64,000 nt of DNA from CAWBKV01 sp041946675 (lineage in GTDB: Archaea > Halobacteriota > Methanosarcinia > Methanotrichales > Methanotrichaceae), in NCBI GenBank assembly GCA_041946675.1, contig JBHGAU010000006.1, positions 1-64,000 of the forward strand, in the 5' to 3' direction. Shown in pieces: positions 53,784 through 61,829 of this stretch; within the stretch, counting starts at the first letter, position 1; every line of letters begins with the position of its first letter. A program made the translations under genes and the position numbers. The notes below the pieces were generated by a model, which had not been told where the DNA came from, ran no database searches, and was given only the letters and a program-made list of their open reading frames with translations.

Positions 53784-54653
53784 CTACCTCAAGCTCTGAG
53801 CAATTTTTTCTCCAACGCTTCTCAGATTATCGATATAGTTCCGCGCCAGATCGTCAATGGTGGCCACTTTGCCATTGATCTCATTGGCGATCACCTCTGC
53901 AGACTTCGGATTGTACTGGGGCTCTACAAAGACTGTGGTTATATTGTTTGCCTTAGCTATATCTACAACTTCTCCCAGATACCTCGGCCCAGGCTCTTTC
54001 TCCTCGGCCTCGATGGCGATCTGTGTCAGGCTGTAATCCCTGGCAAAATACGTCCAGGCAGGGTGAAGGACGATGAACTTCTTCTCCTTTTTTCCGGCAA
54101 AAGTCCCATTGAGATATGCATCAAGATCCTTCAACTTTTTAATATAGTTATCCCTATTATTTATATAATAATCTTTGCCGGAGGGATCGATCTGTATAAG
54201 GCCATCGCATATATTTCGGACCTGGATCATGGCGTCGCGCGGCGAAAGCCAGATATGTGTATCCGCTGCATTGATCTCTCCTGTATCTCCTTCTGTACCG
54301 GTTATGAGGCTCACGCCCTTAGAAGTATCGATCACAAGCATATGTGGGTTAACCTTCAGTATGCTGTCCATCCAAGCCTCCAGGCCCGCGCCGTTCTCCA
54401 TATAAACATCGGCATCTGCTACAGCCTGGATTTGTGATGGAGTGAACTCAAATGTATGCGGATCCGTGCCCGGCGGCACAAGGACAGTTACCTGGACCCG
54501 ATCTCCTCCAACAGCCCGCACAAACTCGCCCAGCGGAATGATGGTGGTGGCAACTTTAACCTGGCTATTCGCATCTTTCTGCGATATGCCGACGCCGGCA
54601 GATAATGCCAATACTATCAGGACGGTCAGAGATAGAATTGCAAATCTCCTCAT
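53784..54653 (-). CDS. znuA: Zinc/manganese-binding protein (ZnuA/TroA family)
   Basis: A 289-residue extracytoplasmic binding protein with signal peptide (about 1-24) and no lipobox cysteine. Metal ligands expected in the family are visible as PHTFEFTPSQ, THIWLSPRDA, LHPAWTYFARDY and the acidic VEPQYNPK. The His-rich loop of zinc-specific ZnuA is absent, so manganese or other metals are possible. Its start overlaps the DUF6788 gene by four bases. Confidence 0.9.
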   Translation of the reverse strand: MRRFAILSLTVLIVLALSAGVGISQKDANSQVKVATTIIPLGEFVRAVGGDRVQVTVLVPPGTDPHTFEFTPSQIQAVADADVYMENGAGLEAWMDSILKVNPHMLVIDTSKGVSLITGTEGDTGEINAADTHIWLSPRDAMIQVRNICDGLIQIDPSGKDYYINNRDNYIKKLKDLDAYLNGTFAGKKEKKFIVLHPAWTYFARDYSLTQIAIEAEEKEPGPRYLGEVVDIAKANNITTVFVEPQYNPKSAEVIANEINGKVATIDDLARNYIDNLRSVGEKIAQSLR

Positions 54654-54940
54654 TGCTCAATCAGCCTCTTGCCGATATACCTAGACCTTGTTTTGCCGCC
54701 CTCCTTCCAGTAGCCATACCAGTAAGGCCCGTGAGGGCAGCCGTTGCAGCCTTTGCCACAGGAGACGCGCTCAAGCCTGTAGGTGATTGATCCTGATCTT
54801 TTCACGTCCAGCACCTCTCTTTTCGAAGGCTCTCGGACCTGCTCCTTATCGGATATCAGATTCTGTACAAGATCTCTGATCTCATATAGCACCGGCAGGC
54901 TTTGATGAGCGAGCATATTCGAGATATATTTGGGTATCAC
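54650..54940 (-). CDS. DUF6788-type protein, CGKGCxxCPHGPYW motif
   Basis: A 96-residue cytoplasmic protein with the distinctive C-terminal motif VSCGKGCNGCPHGPYWYGYW followed by GKTRSRYIGK. Three cysteines and a histidine in this motif suggest metal binding. Function is unknown. It begins with GTG one base after the preceding small gene and overlaps znuA, so it is part of the metal-uptake operon; a metal-responsive role is inference. Confidence 0.7.
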   Translation of the reverse strand: MIPKYISNMLAHQSLPVLYEIRDLVQNLISDKEQVREPSKREVLDVKRSGSITYRLERVSCGKGCNGCPHGPYWYGYWKEGGKTRSRYIGKRLIEQ

Positions 54941-55128
54941 TAAGAGATCTTATGTAACTGACCATAGATAAATCCATCTCTATCGATAACAACGCACGGC
55001 AGGTTACATAAGAATAAGATGTTATCCTCATCATATCGGAGCAAATCAATGCGATTTAATGTCTTCTCGTTAATGCATGAGATCTGGCCTAACTTAATAG
55101 CTGAGACCGCAAAGCTGGAAAGAGACAT
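54940..55128 (-). CDS. Small protein upstream of the znu operon, unknown
   Basis: A 62-residue frame ending CVVIDRDGFIYGQLHKIS in TAG, which overlaps the GTG of the DUF6788 gene by one base. It contains three cysteines and looks globular. No strong ribosome site (CCGGATA before ATG). The tight junction supports it being real, but I recognise no family. Confidence 0.45.
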   Translation of the reverse strand: MSLSSFAVSAIKLGQISCINEKTLNRIDLLRYDEDNILFLCNLPCVVIDRDGFIYGQLHKIS

Positions 55129-55190
55129 TATCCGGCTCTTTGCTTCACTTCAACCTTATCGTCTGCGCTTCCAGAAACTTCCTCTGTAGG

Positions 55191-55252
55191 GGGGCTAGGG
55201 GTAGCCCGCCAGGGCGTTTGAGCGCGCTGGCGTAGCCATTAGTTTTAGCCCC
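55191..55252. repeat. Nested inverted repeat, GC-rich
   Basis: An outer 7-bp stem GGGGCTA (55191-55197) with TAGCCCC (55246-55252) encloses an inner stem CGCCAG (55207-55212) with CTGGCG (55227-55232); extra TAGCC copies allow alternative pairing. Much more GC-rich than its surroundings. It sits between the znu operon and the cdc48 terminator. It could be a REP/MITE-like element or a structured RNA. Confidence 0.5.
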
Positions 55253-55254
55253 AG

Positions 55255-55261
55255 AAAAAAA
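55255..55261 (-). terminator. Oligo-T terminator after cdc48
   Basis: On the minus strand a run of seven T residues begins about 44 bases after the cdc48 stop, directly before the GC-rich inverted repeat. Confidence 0.4.
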
Positions 55262-55304
55262 TATAGAGCATCTGATAAAAAATGCAGAGTCGGCAATTTA
55301 CAGC

Positions 55305-57476
55305 TTATGCCGGCCTCGCTCGCCCGAATCTTCTATATATATCCGTTTCGCTAGCCGTCGGCTGTACCATCTTCATGGCCTCATCGAAGTGCTTCTTTTC
55401 GATCTTGTAATCGCAGAATTGGGCCTCTTCCTTGGCCTTTCCACCGAGCACGCACTCCCTGATTGCGAGCATTACAGCCTCGTTGACTATGGCCGATAGA
55501 TCAGCGCCCGAATACTTATCGGTCCTCTTGGCAATATCCTCGAGGTTGATATCCTCGGCCATCGGCTTATTGGCTGTGTGGATCTTGAGTATCTCCAGCC
55601 TTGCCTTCTCGTCCGGCATTCCAATCTCGATAAGCCTGTCGAACCTTCCGGGACGGAGCAGGGCAGAATCGATTATATCCGGCCTGTTTGTGGCAGCTAT
55701 CACTATTACGTTATGCAGTGCCTCAAGGCCGTCCAGCTCAGTCAGGATCTGGGATATCACACGCTCAGTTACATGAGAATCCGCAGTTCCTCCAGCCCTT
55801 GAAGGTGCAATGGAATCGATCTCATCCAGGAAGATCACAGATGGCGCTGCCTGCCTGGCCTTGCGGAACGTCTCGCGGACTGCCTTCTCCGACTCGCCCA
55901 CCCACTTGCTCAGGAACTCAGGGCCCTTTACACTTATGAAGTTGGCCTGGCTCTCAGTTGCAACAGCCTTAGCGATCATTGTCTTTCCCGTTCCAGGAGG
56001 TCCATAGAGCAGGACTCCCTTCGGAGGAGTTGCATTCATATGCTGGAAGAGCTTGGCGTATGTCAGAGGCCATTCAACCGACTCTATAAGCTCCTGCTTC
56101 ACCTCGCCGAGACCGCCTATATCGTCCCAATGGACATCGGGCGACTCAACCATCACCTCACGCATCGCTGACGGCTCCATCTCTCTTAGCGCATCGAGGA
56201 AGTCATCGTTATTGACCTCAATCTTATTCAGCACCTCTACCGGTATTGATTCGACCTCCAAATCGAGCTCAGGAAGTACACGGCGCAGTGCGCGCATGCC
56301 TGCCTCACGGGCCAGAGCAGCCAAATCTGCACCGACGAAGCCGTGTGTTACATCTGCCAGCTTCTGCTGGTTGACATCCTTGGACAGCGGCATCCCGCGA
56401 GTATGGATCTGCAGAATTTCCAGTCTTGATTCTTTATTGGGAACGCCTATCTCGATCTCACGATCAAATCGTCCCGGCCTTCTCAGAGCCGGGTCAAGCG
56501 CATCCGGCCTGTTTGTCGCGCCTATGACTACGACCTTTCCGCGAGCCTCCATGCCGTCCATGAGTGCAAGGAGCTGTGCTACAACGCGGCGCTCTACCTC
56601 GCCTGTAACCTCTTCACGCTTTGGCGCAATTGAGTCTATCTCATCGATCAGGATGATCGAAGGCGCCTGCTCCTCTGCTGTCTTGAAGAGCTGTCTCAGC
56701 TTCTCTTCGGATTCGCCGTAGTACTTGGACATGATCTCCGGGCCGCTCAATGTCTCGAAGTGAGCGTTCGTTTCAGATGCCAGAGCGCGGGCGAGCAGAG
56801 TCTTTCCAGTGCCTGGAGGACCGAAGAGCAGAACTCCTTTGGGCGCCTCTACCCCCAAGCGCTCGAACAGCTCAGGATGCTTCATGGGCAGTTCGATCAT
56901 CTCTCTGACTTTCTTGATCTCAGGCCCAAGTCCACCTATGTCCTCATAAGTAACCCTGGGCATGGCCTTCTCTTCCTTTGCAGGCTTCTCAGAGATCTGT
57001 ATTGTAGTCCTGTCGCCAATGACAACGGCATCCTTGGCGGGCGTAACTCTGACGGCCATCAGCTCTATCTTCCTGCCCATGACGCTTATCTCAATGATGT
57101 CTCCGCGGGTTATGACGCGGCCTTCCATGTACCTCTTTAGATACTCCTCGCCGCCGGTTATGCGCAAGGGGACCGTCGGAGCAAAGACTACGGTATCTGC
57201 AGGAGCGGATTGGATTACCTTAACAGTGATGCGGTCATCGATACTTACGCCTGCATTTCGCCTTATGTTGCCATCCAAGCGAATTGTTCCCGAACCCGTA
57301 TCATCAGGATAGCCAGGCCAGAGCAATGCCGCAGTCTTCTTCTTTCCCTGGATGCTGATTACATCCCCTGCCTCCCAGCCCTGCTGCCGGAATACCGTCG
57401 GGTCTACCCTGGCGATGCCCCTTCCAACATCAGATGGGCGTGCCTCAATAACTTTAAGTGAGATATCTTCTGCCAT
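55305..57476 (-). CDS. Cdc48/VAT AAA+ ATPase
   Basis: Archaeal Cdc48 (VAT), about 723 residues: N-domain (1-180) with the double-psi barrel start LKVIEARPSDVGRGIARVDP, D1 and D2 AAA domains each with GPPGTGKT, DEIDSIAP and the SRH ATNRPD. Hexameric unfoldase feeding the proteasome. ATG at 57476 follows GGAGGTTTTTG. It is monocistronic. Confidence 0.95.
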   Translation of the reverse strand: MAEDISLKVIEARPSDVGRGIARVDPTVFRQQGWEAGDVISIQGKKKTAALLWPGYPDDTGSGTIRLDGNIRRNAGVSIDDRITVKVIQSAPADTVVFAPTVPLRITGGEEYLKRYMEGRVITRGDIIEISVMGRKIELMAVRVTPAKDAVVIGDRTTIQISEKPAKEEKAMPRVTYEDIGGLGPEIKKVREMIELPMKHPELFERLGVEAPKGVLLFGPPGTGKTLLARALASETNAHFETLSGPEIMSKYYGESEEKLRQLFKTAEEQAPSIILIDEIDSIAPKREEVTGEVERRVVAQLLALMDGMEARGKVVVIGATNRPDALDPALRRPGRFDREIEIGVPNKESRLEILQIHTRGMPLSKDVNQQKLADVTHGFVGADLAALAREAGMRALRRVLPELDLEVESIPVEVLNKIEVNNDDFLDALREMEPSAMREVMVESPDVHWDDIGGLGEVKQELIESVEWPLTYAKLFQHMNATPPKGVLLYGPPGTGKTMIAKAVATESQANFISVKGPEFLSKWVGESEKAVRETFRKARQAAPSVIFLDEIDSIAPSRAGGTADSHVTERVISQILTELDGLEALHNVIVIAATNRPDIIDSALLRPGRFDRLIEIGMPDEKARLEILKIHTANKPMAEDINLEDIAKRTDKYSGADLSAIVNEAVMLAIRECVLGGKAKEEAQFCDYKIEKKHFDEAMKMVQPTASETDIYRRFGRARPA

Positions 57477-57600
57477 CAAAAACCTCCGATATCAATACTC
57501 ATTAGCCTCTCAAGCTTAAGTAATTTTTTGACTGTTCTATTTCTTGATGTGATATTCTGAACTCTTGCAATATATTTCCGGCATTTGTATACCTGAAATT

Positions 57601-57617
57601 ACTAACTTATAGTTAGT
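57601..57617. promoter_or_regulatory. Palindrome in the cdc48 upstream region
   Basis: ACTAAC-TTATA-GTTAGT, a perfect 6-bp inverted repeat about 125 bases upstream of the cdc48 start. TTTAAATAG on the minus strand (about 57625-57635) is a possible TATA box, so a repressor bound here would overlap the start site. No other element was seen in 57480-57761. Confidence 0.4.
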
Positions 57618-57761
57618 GATGTTTACTATTTAAACTTTATGTAGGATATTGGCCATGGGACTCAATAGAATAGTCTCCATCTCCGAGAGGCTGTAAATGC
57701 CCATGTCCTAGTAGGTCAAAGGCCGTCGCACGCCTGCTTATTCGCAAATGCTTAAGCTGGC

Positions 57762-58109
57762 TTATACACCACATCCGCCGCCTGATTCATATGCCTCTCT
57801 TACTTGATCCAGGGTTTCAGAGGATAGCTTTCCCAATAGAGCCTCAAAGAACGCATCCGCATACTCGGGATAGAGACATCCGAGGCTCTCTGAGCCGTCG
57901 ATCACACGTTCTGCCAGGTAGCGTAAATCCTCGGCAGATAGCCGCCTCAGCCGCTCACCGAAGTCCCTTTCGTCCTTTGAATGGTGGTTTGCTACAGGAG
58001 GCAGGATGTTCATATACTCCAGATCAATTCCCTGAGAAACCAGCTCATCGTACTCGGGGATGAGCTTTCTCAGTATCTCCCTATCCTTATCGCCGAGCTC
58101 TCTTGCCAT
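57762..58109 (-). CDS. Conserved small protein, unknown
   Basis: A 115-residue acidic, helical protein beginning MARELGDKDREILRKLIPEY and ending in a glycine/cysteine tail GGGCGV. No catalytic motif or membrane segment. I chose the ATG at 58109; the frame is open five codons further. It closes the run of minus-strand genes from the radical SAM gene at 60959. Family not recognised. Confidence 0.6.
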   Translation of the reverse strand: MARELGDKDREILRKLIPEYDELVSQGIDLEYMNILPPVANHHSKDERDFGERLRRLSAEDLRYLAERVIDGSESLGCLYPEYADAFFEALLGKLSSETLDQVREAYESGGGCGV

Positions 58110-58140
58110 AAAACACCAAAGCAAACATCGGAATAAAAAT

Positions 58141-58452
58141 TTAGCCTATGGACCGGCCAATCCATTCGAAGTAGCGTTCATCGCCTCCTACTATTGGAAT
58201 CGCAATGATTTCAGGCAGCTCATAGGTGTGAAGCTCTTTTATCCTGGCCTTGATCTTATCTGACATCCTCTGCTCGGTTTTTATTATCATCAGCTCTTCG
58301 CGCTCATCCGAGAGCCTTCCGTTCCAGACGAAATACGACCTCACCTGAGTGACATTCACGCAAGCTGCCAGCTTCTCCTCGATCAACGCTCGGGCGATCT
58401 TATCAGCGTCGCCTGGAGGCGCGGTGCATAACATTATTATGAACTCAGTCAT
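58141..58452 (-). CDS. cutA: CutA divalent-ion tolerance protein
   Basis: A 103-residue CutA1 homologue: EEKLAACVNVTQVRSYFVWN and ELHTYELPEIIAIPI are the family motifs. CutA1 forms very stable trimers that bind divalent metals; its real role is unsettled. Its start overlaps the moaE end by eight bases. Confidence 0.92.
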   Translation of the reverse strand: MTEFIIMLCTAPPGDADKIARALIEEKLAACVNVTQVRSYFVWNGRLSDEREELMIIKTEQRMSDKIKARIKELHTYELPEIIAIPIVGGDERYFEWIGRSIG

Positions 58453-58840
58453 GTCCTACCCATCTCTCCCCGCCCTCTGCTATCTCCTTCTTCCAGATCG
58501 GCACCCTTTCCTTCAACTCATCGATGATGTAGCTGCATCCCTCGAATGCTTCCTTCCTATGACCAGCTGCGCAGACTATGAGTGCGATATTGTCCCCGAC
58601 AAAGAGAGAGCCGATACGGTGGATTATATGAACGGACTTCAAGTCGAACTTTTGCGTTGCCTCGTTACCTATTTTTTCAAGCTCAGGCAGGGCCGCTTCT
58701 TTGTAAGCCTCAAGCTCCATCCTCTGGATGTTATCGTTTCTGACTGTGCCAAGAAATGTGACGATAGCACCAACATCCTCCCTTTTTGCCTTGCTTACAA
58801 TCTCATCTATAGAGAAGTCTCTCTCGGTGATATCGATCAT
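58445..58840 (-). CDS. moaE: Molybdopterin synthase catalytic subunit MoaE
   Basis: A 131-residue MoaE. The active-site lysines lie in the conserved block HRKEAFEGCSYIIDELKERV and PIWKKE; VGAIVTFLGTVRN is the N-terminal mark. With a MoaD thiocarboxylate it converts precursor Z to molybdopterin, needed for formylmethanofuran dehydrogenase. A MoaD/ThiS-like protein is encoded about 930 bases upstream in the same run of genes. Confidence 0.92.
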   Translation of the reverse strand: MIDITERDFSIDEIVSKAKREDVGAIVTFLGTVRNDNIQRMELEAYKEAALPELEKIGNEATQKFDLKSVHIIHRIGSLFVGDNIALIVCAAGHRKEAFEGCSYIIDELKERVPIWKKEIAEGGERWVGHD

Positions 58841-58843
58841 GAG

Positions 58844-59212
58844 CTATTTCTTCCACATGTTCTGATAATCTGCTGGCATCGATTGGGCCGATTCGGCCTT
58901 CAATTCGCCCTTTTTAAGAGATGCCTTTATCTTCTCCGACTCACGTTTCCTGAGCCTCTCGATCTCCTCCTCAGACTCAATCGTCATGACAAAGGCTCCA
59001 TGACACGGTTTAACGTAGGTGAAGACCAGATCCTTTCCCTTAGCGCCTATGGCGATAGGAGGAACACCTATGATATAGTAATCCTTGAAGATCTTATAGC
59101 CCGGATCTACATAATAAACCTCATCGGCATTCTTTTCGATGAACTGACGGGCCTCCTTGAAGGAGGTCCTCTCAAGGAGAAGCTTATACTTCATCTGCTC
59201 TATGCAGCTCAT
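58844..59212 (-). CDS. DUF1894 methanogen-specific protein
   Basis: A 122-residue protein of DUF1894, found only in methanogens. The match runs from CIEQMKYKLLLERTSFKEA through YYVDPGYKIFKDYYIIGVPP to YVKPCHGAFV. The conserved Cys-His in KPCHG could bind metal. Its ATG overlaps the DUF1890 stop by four bases. Function unknown; the pair is nearly universal in methanogens. Confidence 0.88.
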   Translation of the reverse strand: MSCIEQMKYKLLLERTSFKEARQFIEKNADEVYYVDPGYKIFKDYYIIGVPPIAIGAKGKDLVFTYVKPCHGAFVMTIESEEEIERLRKRESEKIKASLKKGELKAESAQSMPADYQNMWKK

Positions 59213-59658
59213 AGCTCCACCCTGTCCAGCTTTGCCTTGAGCGGAATGGGGTTGTGAACAGCCTTTGCCACAATCTTCTCTGCAGGGAACTCTATTGTAT
59301 CTGCCAGCGCCTCAGATCCTTTTCCGAAGACCACTGCATAGATTTTGGCCTGCGATATGGCGCTTACGGTCGCTGCATAAGTCACTCCGGCATCATTATG
59401 CATGAAGGCAAAGCAGATATCGAAATCTCTCTTGCGCTCAACTATATCTGCGATACACTCATCTACATCAATCGTGTTCTTAACATAATAGCCCTCGGGA
59501 TCTGCTACCGATAAGAGCTTCAGGGCAGCATCAGTGCCTGCGAGCATAACATTATATCCTTTCTTGTTCAGCTTGTTCGAAAGGTAAAGGACTATGCTCG
59601 TCTGAACAGGAACCTCTGGGCAGCCCATCATAAGAAGTACATTACGTCCCGCCATCAT
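59209..59658 (-). CDS. DUF1890 methanogen-specific protein
   Basis: A 149-residue protein with a Rossmann-like pattern (NVLLMMGCPEVPVQTSIVLY, then YNVMLAGTDAALKLLSVADP) belonging to DUF1890, a methanogen-restricted family. GCPEVP near the start is conserved. It overlaps the DUF1894 gene, with which it is always paired. Biochemical role not established. Confidence 0.88.
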   Translation of the reverse strand: MMAGRNVLLMMGCPEVPVQTSIVLYLSNKLNKKGYNVMLAGTDAALKLLSVADPEGYYVKNTIDVDECIADIVERKRDFDICFAFMHNDAGVTYAATVSAISQAKIYAVVFGKGSEALADTIEFPAEKIVAKAVHNPIPLKAKLDRVEL

Positions 59659-59689
59659 TCTTCATCTCTTAAGCATCATTTTTTTCAAA

Positions 59690-59764
59690 CTAGATTAACC
59701 TATCATTTTGTGAACTTTTCCATGGCATCTTGGCAGCCTCTTCATGAACCTTCAGGATTGTCAC
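59690..59764 (-). CDS. Very short frame after the ThiS-like gene
   Basis: A 24-codon frame, GTG to TAG, reading TILKVHEEAAKMPWKSS, with TAAAGGA just before the GTG. It lies four bases after the ThiS-like stop. It may be a small protein, a decayed N-terminus or a leader of the DUF1890 gene; sequence alone cannot decide. Confidence 0.25.
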   Translation of the reverse strand: MTILKVHEEAAKMPWKSSQNDRLI

Positions 59765-59768
59765 TCCT

Positions 59769-59963
59769 TTAGCCGCCATGTACAATTCTTACGATTCTTA
59801 GCTCATCCTCAGATTGAGCCATCTCGAGCTCAGAGACTATTTTGCCGTTCTTTGCAACAACTACCTCGACAGGATTTATACCGAGCAGCTTCAGGATTTC
59901 CTCTATAACCATCCTCTGAATCGGCATCTCCTTTATTATGCCATCATGTAAGGTTATCTTCAT
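59769..59963 (-). CDS. ThiS/MoaD-like sulfur carrier protein
   Basis: A 64-residue ubiquitin-like protein ending in the diagnostic Gly-Gly (RIVHGG), with MKITLHDGII as first strand and EEILKLLGINPVEVVVAKNG as helix and strand. Such proteins are activated as thiocarboxylates to donate sulfur, or are joined to proteins as SAMPs. It lies three bases after the radical SAM gene, and moaE is in the same run, so it could serve either. Confidence 0.78.
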   Translation of the reverse strand: MKITLHDGIIKEMPIQRMVIEEILKLLGINPVEVVVAKNGKIVSELEMAQSEDELRIVRIVHGG

Positions 59964-59966
59964 CTA

Positions 59967-60959
59967 TTAAACATCTCTATGGGGAGTTATATCACATCCG
60001 GTACAGGGAAGACACATGGTCTCAGACTTGTCAGCCTGAAGGCCCTGCTCGTCCAGCGATTTACGAACATACCGCGAAAGCTTGAGCAGCCTTTCTGCAG
60101 ATGGCCTTTGGACCTGGACCTCGCCAGCTCTCAAAGGATGTGACGATATCGGCCTGAGGATCGGTATCACACCCATCTTTGTCAGCCTGTCGACGCCGGA
60201 GGTGACGCAATTATCGTTCTCGCCAAGGCCTATGATAAAGTTCGATGAGACCCTATTTCTGCCGAAGATCTTTACGGCTTTCTCGAGGGCCTTGAGGATA
60301 TAAGCCAGCGACAATCCAGGGCAATACCGCACAAAGATCTCTGGATCCATTGTCTCGACGTTATATTTTATCTCAGTGGCCCCAGCCGCGAAAAGATCCT
60401 CCGAGGAAGTACCTGTAGGATAAACTGAAACGCCTATCGGCAGATCATATCGCTCATGGAGAGCCTTCACTATCTCCACAGCATTTCTTACCTCATCCTC
60501 AGGGGACTGGGCCACACCGCTTGTAAGAGAGATGGCCCTGAGATATCCTGTCTGTTTTGCTTCTTCTACCATTCTTAGGATCGTCTCTATGCTCTTGATC
60601 TCACCATTAAGCTTCGGCACCGGGCAGAATTTGCAGTCATAAATGCATCTTCCGCTTATAGTCAGGTAAGCCTGCTCAGGGCAGTGGCTGAGAGCCGGCT
60701 CAAGCTTACCTGTAACAATTTCTCGTCCATCCCTGATCACGCTTACGTCGGAGCAGCACCTTACTACCTTTAGCGGCGAGTTTTTGTTTATGGAAAGCCT
60801 CACCCGATGGCCGCCGGATTTTATGAAGAATGACTCCAGACCGGCACCTGGACCTGCACTGGGTACGGTCGTCTTAGTAGCTTCTCTTAAAAGGCTTACA
60901 TCGATATCGGCGCTGCCTATGCTCACCAGCAACGCCTTGACCTCGGCATTCATCTCCAT
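59967..60959 (-). CDS. Radical SAM protein of unknown role
   Basis: A 330-residue radical SAM enzyme. Triad C-x3-C-x2-C in ISGRCIYDCKFCPVPK at about residues 104-112. C-terminal CLPCTGCD may hold an auxiliary cluster; CCSDVSV precedes the barrel. The barrel resembles biotin-synthase-type members. Neighbour genes ThiS-like, DUF1890, DUF1894 and moaE suggest a sulfur-related maturation in methanogens; this is inference. I could not place it in a named subfamily. Confidence 0.75.
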   Translation of the reverse strand: MEMNAEVKALLVSIGSADIDVSLLREATKTTVPSAGPGAGLESFFIKSGGHRVRLSINKNSPLKVVRCCSDVSVIRDGREIVTGKLEPALSHCPEQAYLTISGRCIYDCKFCPVPKLNGEIKSIETILRMVEEAKQTGYLRAISLTSGVAQSPEDEVRNAVEIVKALHERYDLPIGVSVYPTGTSSEDLFAAGATEIKYNVETMDPEIFVRYCPGLSLAYILKALEKAVKIFGRNRVSSNFIIGLGENDNCVTSGVDRLTKMGVIPILRPISSHPLRAGEVQVQRPSAERLLKLSRYVRKSLDEQGLQADKSETMCLPCTGCDITPHRDV

Positions 60960-61272
60960 ACTTATGCCTCAAAATAACTTTATAGGATTGGAAAAGGCTG
61001 CAACCTATTGATTGTGCGATCACTGAATCGCCGCCAGGCGAAATCGTTTGCTAGAGCCAGGATCATGGATCAGGCGAACCGATATCGCCTTAAGATGATT
61101 CAAATTACCGTTCCTCCGCCAGGGCTGAGTTCACGATTGTGAACAGGCCATTAAAGATTGTTTGTATATAAGAATTGGGATTACGGCAAAATTTAGAAAT
61201 TTTTATATGTTATGAGAAGTATAATAGTTGATCAGCGCTTTATATCCTTTAATTTTAAGATGGAGGAATAAA
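60960..61272. other. Intergenic region with hemerythrin promoter
   Basis: No gene found. TTTTTATATG (61200-61209) is a plus-strand TATA box with a following leader of about 40 bases and GGAGG before the hemerythrin ATG. A small hairpin TCGCC-GCCA-GGCGA occurs at 61028-61041. TATA-like CCTATAAAG on the minus strand just before 60960 could serve the radical SAM gene. Confidence 0.4.
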
Positions 61273-61737
61273 ATGGATGTATTAGAAATTATACGATCAG
61301 ATCATCAGAAACTGCTGGACGGCATTGATCGACTGGAGGAGACCGCAGAAGGCTTCAGGGAGGATAAATTCAATCTCGTGATGAGGGATAACCTGGATCA
61401 CATGAAGGCAGAGGAGGATGTATTTTATCCCTTGATTAATCAGCATGCTCCAGAGGCTATGATGAAAGCCATTGAGGCACATAATATCGCCAGGCTTTCC
61501 ATGGATGATCTCTCTTTAACGCCCAAGAATGATCCCTGGTGGGTAGCAAAGCTGCAGGTCTTCAGAGATATATCTTTAAGTCACATCCGTGAAGAAGAAG
61601 GCCCTATCTTCGATATTGCCAGAAGGGCGATGAGCGGCGACGAACTTCAAGAGATGGGCAAGCGATTCCAGGCTGCAAAGAAATCCAGCATACCGCGTCC
61701 GCCGGCTGAGGAGGCATCAGCAGGGAGCGGCAGATGA
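61273..61737 (+). CDS. Hemerythrin-like HHE domain protein
   Basis: About 154 residues, a four-helix bundle binding a di-iron site. Ligands are visible as SDHQKLL, NLDHMKAEEDVFYP, EAHNIAR and LSHIREEEGPIF. The last 20 residues are a flexible Pro/Ser/Ala tail. Start ATG at 61273 follows GGAGGAATAAA. Likely roles in an anaerobe are oxygen or nitric oxide sensing or scavenging, or iron handling. Monocistronic. Confidence 0.88.
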   Translation: MDVLEIIRSDHQKLLDGIDRLEETAEGFREDKFNLVMRDNLDHMKAEEDVFYPLINQHAPEAMMKAIEAHNIARLSMDDLSLTPKNDPWWVAKLQVFRDISLSHIREEEGPIFDIARRAMSGDELQEMGKRFQAAKKSSIPRPPAEEASAGSGR

Positions 61738-61829
61738 AGTAGTTTTGGCATTTAAATATAGTAAAGATCCCCAGCAATACTCGATGGATTGAGGAAGTAA
61801 CAAAATAGATAAAAGAAGGGTGGCAGGGA

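Noticed and set aside
55186..55260. A possible tRNA in the GC-rich stretch
   Set aside because: The stems do not form a cloverleaf and no T-loop (GTTCRA) sequence is present.
56053..56721. A Ser-rich plus-strand frame of 222 codons
   Set aside because: Antisense to the cdc48 AAA domains; the Ser/Arg-rich composition is the usual shadow of a conserved gene with biased third positions.
58349..59257. A plus-strand open frame of about 300 codons
   Set aside because: It lies antisense to cutA, moaE and DUF1894, all clearly conserved; its translation has no domain-like features and no ribosome site.
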